Shown here piece after piece: positions 54,590 through 64,000 of a stretch of DNA of 64,000 nt; positions within the stretch are counted from its first letter, which is position 1; every line of letters begins with the position of its first letter. The DNA lies in assembly GCA_022414725.1 (NCBI GenBank), contig CM039464.1:17085905-17149904 (forward strand), in the 5' to 3' direction. Source of the stretch: Microglena sp. YARC (lineage: Eukaryota; Chlorophyta; Chlorophyceae; Chlamydomonadales; Chlamydomonadaceae). The translations under genes and the position numbers were made by a program. The notes beneath the pieces are model-generated. The model did not search any database and had not been told where the DNA came from. It worked only from the letters and a program-made list of their open reading frames with translations.

Positions 54590-55062
54590 CTGGCTAAAGG
54601 GACGTATCCTCAAAGAGGCTCTTAGAATCCAGTGTGGGTGGGTTTGCTGGCTAAAGAGATGTATCCTTAAAGAGGCTCTTAGAATCCAGCATGGGTGGGT
54701 TTGCTGGCTAAAGAGATGTATCCTCAAAGAGGCTCTTAGAATCCAGCATGGGTGGGTTTGCTGGCTAAAGAGATGTATCCTCAAAGAGGCTCTTAGAATC
54801 CAGTGTGGGTGGGTTTTGCTGGCTATAGAGATGTATCCTCAAAGAGGCTCTTAGAATCCAGTGTGGGTGGGTTTGCTGGCTAAAGAGATGTATCCTCAAA
54901 GAGGCTCTTAGAATCCAGCATGGGTGGGTTTGCTGGCTAAAGAGATGTATCCTCAAAGAGGCTGTTAGAATCCAGCATGGGTGGGTTTGCTGGCTATAGA
55001 GATGTATCCTCAAAGAGGCTCTTAGAATCCAGTGTGGGTGGGTTTTGCTGGCTAAAGGGATG
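54590..55062. repeat. 57-bp minisatellite (about eight units)
   Basis: Unit: GGGTGGGTTTGCTGGCTAAA, GAGATGTATCCTCAAAGAGG, CTCTTAGAATCCAGCAT. Because the unit is a multiple of three and free of stops in two frames, both strands show long repetitive open frames. Confidence 0.97.
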
Positions 55063-56279
55063 GCAATGCGTTGGCAATGGGGGGAACTTTGCAGAGTCGT
55101 CAATGGGGCCTAGATCGGTATGATCGGTGCGTTGTGGGTGGTGCAGGGGGCACGAGTGGGTGAGGAGCCGAGAAGCTGATTGACATTCGGTATTGGAAAA
55201 AGCGGGGTAATCGATTTCAAAGTGAGCGGAAAGGTAATGGTAAGGTAATAACCTATATAATGGTAAGGTAATAACCTGTTGCATTGTCCCCACTGATGGC
55301 ATGCATCAAAGCCGATCCGCAGTTTTTCATGGCGGGAGAGGATCGGATCTGAGGGGATAGGTTGAGAAATTTAGAGAGGTAAGAAGGGCTGTGATTTAAG
55401 GTTGTGCCAGCGGAAGAGAGAAAGCAAGCAGTAAAGTAGGCGGGAAAATGTGTAGACTCTATGATATGTTTGTAATGTATGGATGCTAGTGTCAATTAGC
55501 ATGATATATTGATATGCTGTGGTTTCTTCGAATCATGAATTCATAAAACATTTAATAAACGAGAGTCCGATAGGCAATAGCCGTTCAATAGTTTTGCTTT
55601 TACTGCCGGCGAGCTGCCAAATTGCTGGCTGTAGCCATGTAACCAAGTTCAAGTTAAGTTTAAGTATACCGGTAGGTTGTGCATTTAATATTATTCCCTT
55701 GTTGATCATCTAACCTCCTGAGATTTAACTCAGAACGTTGCGGCCAACCAATATCTGACACTGCTCGTTACGGGTATAATTAAAATAGCATCCTCAATGT
55801 ATCCTCAGTGTATCTTATGTCAATCTTGACTACAAAGGTGTGGTAATTTGGTTACCACTGAGGCGCTGCGAGCTAAAATGATGGAACACAGGCAGCGAAA
55901 GTACACGGGCAACTATGCTGGCTATATTACTACACACGTGTATGCATTCGCATAGCTACTTGCACACGACAAGGTGAAGCATTCAGCAACACACAGCCAG
56001 GGAAGCCAGAATGTAATGTTCTTACCATTCGTTAGAGAATCGAACATTCCTCTACCGACTGTCTAGAGATTATGCATCTCCTGATAACCTAACACTATCT
56101 TTATTATTAGAGGTTTAGCAAGCCCCCCTGAATTTAAACATGCACGCACTTCTAGCTTCTGGACACGGGTTATGTCAAAGCAGTCTTCTGTACTTCCTAT
56201 TACATTTTTTGAACGATGCACTGCCGGAGATGGCCACCTGATGTAAAATGTGATACCTAATAGTGCAGGATGGAGTTGG
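55063..56279. other. Spacer between LINE/minisatellite and H4
   Basis: No gene recognised. A 20-bp phrase, AATGGTAAGGTAATAACCT, is repeated at about 55236 and 55260. The rest is AT-rich unique sequence. Confidence 0.5.
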
Positions 56280-56295
56280 AGTGTTAATAAACACC
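56280..56295 (-). terminator. Histone mRNA 3' stem-loop (H4)
   Basis: Minus strand GGTGTT TATT AACACT: same stem but with a G-U closing pair and a different loop. 37 bp after the stop. Confidence 0.85.
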
Positions 56296-56332
56296 GTTTG
56301 TTTGTCTTTGTAGAAGAGAGATATGGATGAGC

Positions 56333-57358
<1,026 letters not shown>

Positions 57359-57388
57359 ATCCGATCAGCTGCATCCCAGCAACAAAAC

Positions 57389-57404
57389 GGTGTTTTTAAA
57401 CACC
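57389..57404 (+). terminator. Histone mRNA 3' stem-loop (H3)
   Basis: GGTGTT TTTA AACACC with AACAAAAC before and ACCATG after. Loop TTTA differs from the TTTC of the H2A/H2B genes. Confidence 0.92.
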
Positions 57405-57890
57405 ACCATGCTGACTATCATGCTGTTTCATTTTCTAGTCATTCGTGTTTCTTGATCTTGTTCATGACTAGTAGTCAATGACTACACCTGTATACTGCGT
57501 CTCATCTTAGGCAGTAACACCTACATTCAAAGCATTTTTGTTTAAGACCAGAATCTCGAAGCCCACCTGCCCCTGGTAGGCGACAGGATTTTCACTCTGG
57601 AGCAGTGTCTCTAATTTTATGTTAGAAGGCTAAACTTGGTTGCGGTATATGACGGTTATAAAACTGGACTGTAGGCAGGATCCCTCATGGGAGGGATGGT
57701 TGCGTAGTGATGTGGCAGGGAAGCACAATCCTAGAGTACATACATTAGCAAGAAATCACTACACTTCCACTCAAAATTCCCGGCAGGAAAACTCCCCGTG
57801 TGTTTGCCGTCATAGACGAACTTCCACTCACAATTGCAGGCAGGTGATGGAAGTTCGTCATCTTTGGCAGCCTGAATATCCGTTCAGTCC
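57405..57890. other. Spacer downstream of H3
   Basis: No gene. A small hairpin, GACGAACTTCCA...TGGAAGTTCGTC, spans about 57817-57863. Confidence 0.5.
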
Positions 57891-57892
57891 AG

Positions 57893-57995
57893 GGTTCATA
57901 ATGAGGAGCTTAATGGAATCAGAACTGCGCGCTTGTTTGGGAATCTATTAAGCTCTTAAGACAAGGGTCTAGGATTCCATCAAGCCAGTCATTAT
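57893..57995. repeat. Inverted repeat GTTCATAATGA...TCATTATGAAC
   Basis: 27-bp arms, GTTCATAATGAGGAGCTTAA TGGAATC and its reversed counterpart ending TCATTATGAAC, with 4-5 mismatches and a loop of about 50 bp. A further GTTCATAATGATGAGCTT lies at about 58066. Confidence 0.75.
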
Positions 57996-58118
57996 GAACA
58001 CCAGACTGACTGACTGGATTGACAGTAAAATATCCGTTTAAATCTATTATTGGAGCCTATTAGTGTTCATAATGATGAGCTTTTTACGCCTGACACTTAT
58101 AATGACATCATGCCGAAA

Positions 58119-58182
58119 ACGGGAAAGGACAGGTTGCGGGGTCAAGAAGGACAGGTAGAACCAACGAACAGCTGAAGCTGAC
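58119..58182 (-). repeat. Fragment related to the nested copia LTR
   Basis: Minus strand TGTCAGCTTCAGCTGTTCGT, TGGTTCTACCTG, CTGTCCTTTCCCGT matches 44318-44397 in blocks. It may be a solo or partial LTR. No internal copia sequence adjoins it. 58190-58690 holds no gene. Confidence 0.6.
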
Positions 58183-58692
58183 AAGCACCCAGAGGAGGTT
58201 TACAAATTTGTGTCTATCGCGCAGTCGGGCTCCAAAACCTTGCCAGCAGCGCGCGTCATGAAGTACCCTGCTGTGCAGCACACGCAGCACAGGGGGGCCA
58301 TGCATCTTCTGGATGATGATTCCATGATCAATATGTCATTCTAGTATCTGCCTACACTCAAATGCTAGCCTATACACAAATATCTTTTTGGGTAGCTAAG
58401 TGGTTACCACGGATGCTACCCAGGCAAGCATTAAAACTGTCTAATGTGCTTAGTGTGCTCCCTGGTTCCCGTGGGTATTGCACGGTGTGACATGGAATTG
58501 GGAGACAGTGAGCAGCCCTGAGTTGGCTAGAAAATCATGTACTAATTCAAATTCAAATTCTGGAGTCATAATTCTGAAGTCCTCACATCAACTACTGAGG
58601 AGTCTAAGGTTGAAATTAAAAACTGATCACAGGCTCAACCTACACTCGTGTTCATGACTCAAGCCCTGACCTCAACCTCCACTATGCAGGCA

Positions 58693-58863
58693 GAAAATTG
58701 GCGGAGAGTTGGCAACGGAACAGAGCGACCGAAGTCAGTTAGTTATGAGGCAGTTGGCTTACGTGTCGGGCTTCGTGTCGGTCGCACAAACTTTTGGTCG
58801 GTCGCGCAAACAGACAACAAGGTGACCCTGGGGGGTCCCGCCCCGCAGAAGGGGGGGGCTCCG
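58693..58863. repeat. Dispersed repeat family B, copy 2
   Basis: GAAAATTGGCGGAGAGTTGG, GACCGAAGTCAGTTAGTTAT, GGTCGGTCGCGCAAACAGAC, and a terminal CCCGCCCCGCAGAAGGGGGG hairpin, as at 7994-8191. Confidence 0.8.
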
Positions 58864-59164
58864 CCGATCATTCTGCTGTTCCCTAAGTGGTAGCTGAGTT
58901 CAGCTACCAAACATTTCTATGCCATGTAGCTGAGTTCAGCTACCAATCACGTCTGTGCCATGATCAGAGGACGAGAAGTATCCTCCGTGCTTTCACCCAT
59001 AAGTCCGAGCTTAGTCGCAGTAGTGGTTCGTGGAAGCAAAACCAATTGGAACCTTCCCCAATGCAAGCGAACCGAAAGGTTCCTTCAATCTCATCCTTGC
59101 AGCAAGGCATAACAATTTGTATTTTCATTTTTTTCTCTTTAGTGCTACGGACGTTCTGCCGAAA

Positions 59165-59560
59165 TCCTGATTTACTTCTCATTGAGATACACCACTGAGG
59201 ACTCCCTAAGCCACTAAAGTAGGAAACATATGGCTTGGCTTGATTCGACCCTCACTGAGGCTGAGCACACTGCCTACATAACTAACCCTGAACTCCCAAC
59301 CTACACCTTAAGCTACCCAACACATCTGCAATCACAGACGCTTGGAAGAGAGTCCTTATGCGGTTCTCATAGAGATACACCACGGAGGACTCACTGAGAA
59401 ACACAAGCAGGACACACATGGCTTGGCTTGACCATCATTGGGGCTGAGCACACTACCACACAACACTAGCTACCCAACATGTCTGTGCAATCGCAGACAC
59501 TTGGTCGAGAGTCCTTATGCGGTTCTCATCGAGATACACCACTAATGAGCCGCAGAGTCC
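59165..59560. repeat. About 180-bp tandem repeat (two and a half units)
   Basis: Markers are CTCATTGAGATACACCACTG, ATGGCTTGGCTTGA, GGCTGAGCACACT and AGAGAGTCCTTATGCGGTTC. Diverged units start near 59178, 59368 and 59528. Upstream (58870-59164) no gene is seen. Confidence 0.85.
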
Positions 59561-59797
59561 CAAACGCTATACACATGTGGCTTGTTTTGGCTTGACATGC
59601 TTGCATTACATGTCGAGACGAGAAGGGTGAAGCATAAATAAAGTGTATTATCTGGTATGTAAGATTTCGTGGTCCTAGGTGTGCAGCTGTTAGACAGTGC
59701 GCCCAAAATCACATCCGCTGTGGGGGCAGGGGTGGAGGGTGAAAGCACGGACTTCATGGATAGCTTTGACTTGAGAGCCCTCCAGTCCTCACGGCTA

Positions 59798-60000
59798 TCT
59801 AATCTGCAACTGTAATTTGCAACTGACATCTGCAACTGTACTCCGCAACTATTATCTGCAACTGTAATATGCAACTGAAATCTGCAACTATTATCTGCAA
59901 CTGAAATCTGCAACTGTAATCTGCAACTACTATCAGCTACTGTAATCCGCAACTATTAACTGCGATTGTAATCTGCAACTGTTATCTGGGTATCTGTACA
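59798..60000. repeat. 13-bp tandem repeat ATCTGCAACTGTA
   Basis: About 15 units with alternating ends (GTA, ATT, GAA). Confidence 0.95.
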
Positions 60001-60170
60001 TAAAGTGTATGCTCCCTGGTTTTTGTGGGCATCGCACAAGGGACATGGAATTAGAAGAGGGTAAGCAGCCCAGAGTTGGCTGAAACACCATAAACAATCC
60101 AATCCAATCCATACATGATCAGTTAGGCCTTGTATGATGCCTGGCAAAAAACAATTTAAGCGTGCTCTTT

Positions 60171-60252
60171 CAGGAATTGCTAGGCTACGGGAGTTCTTTA
60201 GGACATCTAGATCTAGATGTCCTAAAGAAATCCCGTAGCCTAGCAGTTCCTG
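60171..60252. repeat. 82-bp near-perfect palindrome
   Basis: CAGGAATTGCTAGGCTACGG GAGTTCTTTAGGACATCTAG is followed by its reverse complement with only about three mismatches, centred on TCTAGATCTAGA. Confidence 0.95.
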
Positions 60253-60433
60253 ACAATAATGCGTATCCCGGAGTGGAACAGATTACTCAGCGGTCGCGAA
60301 CAGTAAATTTGAGGCGACTTAGTACTGATCAAGATTCCACCCCTGGTTCTGCGTACGACGGGATTCGAACCCACCCACTTCGGGATATTCATTATTGCCA
60401 GGAACTGCTAGGCTACGGGAGTTCTTTAGGACA
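60217..60433. mobile_element. Foldback/MITE-like element with about 60-bp terminal inverted repeats
   Basis: Starts TGTCCTAAAGAAATCCCGTA and ends TACGGGAGTTCTTTAGGACA. The arms also contain CCTAGCAGTTCCTG and CAATAATG...TATCCCG. The interior includes GGGATTCGAACCC (60360-60372), the reverse complement of a tRNA B box; no complete tRNA can be folded from the surroundings. Confidence 0.8.
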
Positions 60434-60754
60434 TCTACATCTTTATACCGATATAGCATCCGTGTGCCTGCAGTTCACCATTCTGACATGCTCAGGATGC
60501 TATCAATACTATCAAGGCTATACATACCGTGTGTTCTAGAGGAAATGTGAACTCCTGCCCTCCTAACACAGACCAAGACTAACTGAACGTTATCAGTAAG
60601 GCCTTGTACAACGGGCGGAAGTTATGATAAAAAAGTGTTCATGATGCTATCAATGCTTCCAAGGCTATACAAACTGTGCGTAGGAAATGTGATATTCTGC
60701 CTGACACATACAGATAAATCCTAACCGAACGTAATCACTTAGGCGTCGTCTGAT

Positions 60755-60893
60755 GATTAAAAAATATCATGATGATGATAATGTTGATGATGATATTGAT
60801 GATGATAACAAGCATATGATGATGATGATGACAACGATGGTGATTTGATGATGATAACGAGCATTTGATGACGATAATGATAATGATGCCAAC

Positions 60894-60962
<69 letters not shown>

Positions 60963-60975
60963 AACGAGCATTTGA
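60755..60975. repeat. (GAT)n microsatellite
   Basis: Long ATGATGATG run (60890-60962) preceded by imperfect units. 60440-60754 has no gene. Confidence 0.97.
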
Positions 60976-61426
60976 TGATGATAAAAAGCAGTCCCTTCCC
61001 TGGGGATTGTGGGAAGGCAAGGAACTTTGCTGAATTACTAGAGGACCATACATGCAGCAGACGGAGACAAAATATATGTGGAAAAAAAAACTGTTTGTGT
61101 GATTGGCTACAAGAAGCAGCTTGTAGGCAGCTCCCTTTCTACATCCTTGGGCAAACCCCCAAGCTAGCTAGAGTGCCTGAAAGCTGACATGGCAGGCATA
61201 CCCATGCAGCTGAGAGCTTTGGGCTAGACCCATTGGCTGGCTAATGAAGCTGGATGGAAGCTGCTACATGTAGCTGAAAAAAGAAACAGCGGAAAAAAGC
61301 ACATGAATAACAGAAAGAGTGTGATAGACAGAAACATCCTTCAAGACAAGGCAAACACACGTTTTTCACGTAGTCATGCATCTTTATCCTTTCGTGGGGT
61401 AGATACTCCCGATGAGGGAGATTCTT

Positions 61427-61535
61427 TAACCAATGGGGAAAACGAGGTGATCGATAGGGGGACATGAGGATCGTTATCCGTCGTATTAACGATCCTCACG
61501 TTCTTCTATCGATCACCACGATTCCCCATTGGTTA
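61427..61535. repeat. 109-bp hairpin
   Basis: TAACCAATGGGGAAAACGAG GTGATCGATAG...GAGGATCGTTA pairs with TAACGATCCTC...CTATCGATCACC and ATTCCCCATTGGTTA. Arms of about 49 bp, loop of about 10 bp. 60976-61426 holds no recognised gene. Confidence 0.92.
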
Positions 61536-61550
61536 CAGATTCAGTGCCAG

Positions 61551-61690
61551 AGGCAGCGGCCCGCCCCTGTGCACAAACACCAAGCCCGACGTGCCATTCC
61601 CCTCACAAGGTAGGGGGAGCATAGGCAGCGGCCCGCCCCTGTGCACGAACACCAAGCCGGACGTGCCATTCCCCTCCCAAGGCAGGACAA
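61551..61690. repeat. 72-bp direct repeat, two units
   Basis: AGGCAGCGGCCCGCCCCTGT, GCACAAACACCAAGCC and GACGTGCCATTCCCCTC at 61551 and 61623. Confidence 0.95.
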
Positions 61691-61719
61691 ATAGACATTT
61701 GTTCACATTAGCATGCATC

Positions 61720-62615
61720 TTATCCTCCAAGAAATGGCAGTAAGAGGGTCTTCATGCAATCATGTGTCCAACCCTTTTGGACATGGCAAACGTAGCCAAA
61801 AGAGGGTGTGTGTAATCATGCATTCCTTCAAGGCACAGCAAAAAAACAGGTTCTTCGTGTGATCAAAAACATAATCAATATGGACATGGCAAAAAGCGGG
61901 TTCTTCATGAGTATAATCTATAGGGATATGGCAAAACGAGGATGCTGCATACTATCATGAATCTACCCTTATCCTTCAAGGCACGGCAAAAAGAGGCTTC
62001 TTCGTGCAATCGCGAGTCTATCATAATCCTTCAAGACACGGCAAAAAGCGGGTTCTTTGTGCAATCACGAATATAATCCTGTTCGGCATGGCAAAAAGAG
62101 GATACTACATGCAATCATGAGTCTATCCATATACTTCAAGGCACGGCAACAAAAGGATGCTTCGAGCAATCACGAGTCTAATCTTATCCTCCAAAACACG
62201 TGTACAAGAGGGATCTTTGTGCAATCGTGAGTCTAATCTTATCCTCCAAGTCACGGCAAAAAGAGGTTCTTCGTGCTATCATGAGTCTAATCCTTCAAGT
62301 CATGGCAAAAAGAGGTTCTTCGTGCAATCATGAGTCTAATCTTATCCTCCAAAACACGTGTACAAGAGGGATCTTTGTGCAATCGTGAGTCTAAAGTCAC
62401 GGCAAAAAGAGGTTCTTCGTGCTATCATGAGTCTAATCCATATGGATATGGCAAAAAGAGGATGCTGCATGCAATCATGAGTCTATCCTTATACTTCAAG
62501 ACACAGCAACAAAAGGATGCTTCCTGCAATCATGATTCTAATCGTATCCTTCAAGACGCGGCACAAAGCGGGTTCTTCGTGCAATCATGAGTCTTATCCT
62601 TATGGACGTGGCAAT
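61720..62615. repeat. Satellite-like array GGCAAAAAGAGGTTCTTCGT (about 55-bp unit)
   Basis: About 15 diverged units: CACGGCAAAAAGAGGTTCTT, CGTGCAATCATGAGTCTAAT, CTTATCCTTCAAG. Higher-order duplication is visible (62195-62275 resembles 62335-62420). Confidence 0.93.
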
Positions 62616-63035
62616 CCACCTAGTGGAGTTGCATATACATGAGTTGTACCAGGTATTCCTAAACTCTAAAACCAACTTTACCCTAAACCTTTGAATCAAA
62701 ACCGAAACCACGAAACCCCCTAAACCAAAGTGGAGGCTAACTTCCCCCAACTCCTGGTGCGGATAAGAAGTCAAGAGAGGGGGCAAGGAGGTCCACCTAT
62801 CGTTTCAGACCGGAGTCCGAGAGTGACCGGGGTGTAACCGCGACCCGCTCCCCCATTGACTGACCCCAGTTCTCATAAATTCCGCATTACTCATAGAGCG
62901 AGGGACCGGATAGTATCGCCTCGTACCTCTCCCGATGCGGATCACAGCTCCACTATTCAACAATTTCCCGTTTTCAGGTTTCATGCAATACCTTGTACAC
63001 ATTCACTAAAATCAACCCGACCAACGACGGTAAGA
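62616..63035. other. Unique spacer
   Basis: No gene, RNA or repeat recognised. Small frames only. Confidence 0.4.
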
Positions 63036-63285
63036 CACGTTCAGCCAAGTAACGTTAGTACGTTCACCCACGATAAATCCAACGACAGTTGGACCCCTCC
63101 AGACGTTAATCCACGAACGACCCGTTCAGACGTTAATCCACGTTCAATCTGGCGACGGTTACACCCGTCCACACGTTCAGCCACGTAACGTTAGTGCATT
63201 CACTCACGATGAATCCAACGATGGTTAGACCCGTCCAGACATTTACCCACGAACGACCCGTTCAGACGTTAATCCACGGTCGATA
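63036..63285. repeat. Tandem repeat GACGTTAATCCACGAACGAC
   Basis: About two units of 140 bp with CAGCCACGTAACGTTAGT, TTCACYCACGATRAATCCAA and AACGACCCGTTCAGACGTTA. Many ACGTTA/TAACGT palindromes. Confidence 0.88.
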
Positions 63286-63429
63286 CTAAACTGCTTGGCG
63301 GGAGAGGTGGGAGTGGGATCGGGTAAGAAAGATGGAAGTATTATGGGAGATGTGGGTGTTGGGGCAAGAGATGTGAGCATGGGGTTGGGCAAGAGATGCG
63401 GGCATGGGCTTGGGCAAGATACGTGGGTG

Positions 63430-63835
63430 TGGGGGTTGGCAAGGTAGGAGTGGGTTGGGGTGGGAGGGGTAGGAGTGGGTTAGGGTGGGAGTGGGTTGGA
63501 GTTGGTTGGGTGGGTGGGAGTTGATAGGAGTGGGATGGGTGGGAGTGGGTAGGAGTGGGTCGGGTGGGAGTGGGTAGGAGTGGGTTGGGTGGGAGTGGGT
63601 AGGAGTGAGTTGGGTGGGAGTGGGTTGGGTGGGAGTGGGTAGGAGTGGGTTGGATGGGAGTGGGTTGGGGTGGGGTGGGGAAGGAGTGGGTTGGGGTGGG
63701 AGTGGGTTGGGTCGGGTTGGGTGGGAGTGGGTAGGAGTGGGTTGGGTTGGGGTGGGAGTAGGTTGGGATGGGAGTGGGGTGGGGTGGGAGTGGGGAAGGC
63801 ATGGGGTGGGAGTGGGTAGGAGTGGGGTGGGGTGG
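63430..63835. repeat. G-rich array GGGTAGGAGTGGGTTGGGTG
   Basis: About 400 bp of GGGT/GGAGT units on the plus strand, with closely spaced GGG runs. The proline/threonine/histidine frames on the opposite strand are by-products. Confidence 0.95.
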
Positions 63836-64000
63836 TCACCACATGACTACTTGTATTCCCTAGTAGGGTGTCTTGGTTGGGGGTGGACAATGCTGAGGTT
63901 TGGACAACCAACGGAAAGAAGTAGTCGCCACAGGACTCCTCTTATTCCGAGGTAGGATGTGTTGGCTGGAATAACTTGGCATACAGGGAACTTCTTTGGC

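Noticed and set aside
60355..60400. Possible tRNA gene at GGGATTCGAACCC
   Set aside because: Only the T-arm-like motif is present. No acceptor stem or anticodon arm can be paired, and the motif lies inside a foldback element.
61720..62615. CRISPR-like regular repeats
   Set aside because: Units are contiguous and diverged, with no unique spacers of fixed length. Eukaryotic satellite.

Overview
The window is nuclear DNA of a eukaryote, most likely a green alga. The evidence is: histone genes in divergent H2A/H2B and H4/H3 pairs with a 16-nt stem-loop instead of a poly(A) signal; plant-type TTTAGGG/CCCTAAA tracts inside the chromosome; a plant-like TMEM50 (UPF0220) membrane protein; GT-AG introns; Ty1/copia elements; and very abundant micro- and minisatellites. 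A prasinophyte-type chlorophyte with a large repetitive genome would fit, but the species cannot be fixed from the sequence alone.

Layout. 1-908: 3' end of a Pif1-type helicase gene with one intron. 3.0-4.2 kb: divergent H2B/H2A pair. 4.6-6.3 kb: short repeats and a hAT-like MITE. 6.3-10.3 kb (minus strand): a TMEM50-like gene whose large intron is filled with CAC/CAT minisatellite, with a duplicated exon and decaying exon copies upstream. 13.4-29.3 kb (plus strand): one large gene of at least nine exons, coding for about 1,400 residues and ending in a protein kinase domain. Its introns are mostly arrays of copies of the neighbouring exon edges. 29.6-34.6 kb: dispersed repeats, palindromes and a LINE fragment. 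34.6-46.1 kb: an 11.4-kb Ty1/copia element with 394-bp LTRs and a 5-bp target duplication, split by a second, oppositely oriented copia segment of 4.4 kb that has its own target duplication. 46.8-47.9 kb: second H2A/H2B pair, inverted relative to the first. 48.2-54.2 kb (minus strand): a non-LTR retrotransposon with reverse transcriptase, RNase H and zinc-finger remnants. 54.6-55.1 kb: 57-bp minisatellite. 56.3-57.4 kb: divergent H4/H3 pair. 57.5-64 kb: hairpins, foldback elements and satellites without a convincing gene.

The host genes seen are core-histone genes (replication-dependent type, judged by the stem-loop and shared GATCCG promoter motifs), a small four-helix membrane protein, and a large kinase. 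The most unusual feature is the kinase gene. At almost every exon/intron border, a segment carrying the end of the exon plus its splice site has been tandemly duplicated 2 to about 20 times and then decayed. The TMEM50 gene next door shows the same pattern. Six interruptions of the kinase reading frame are all single-base losses, several in homopolymers, and one H2A copy has the same type of lesion. Assembly base-calling error is therefore a serious alternative to pseudogenisation.
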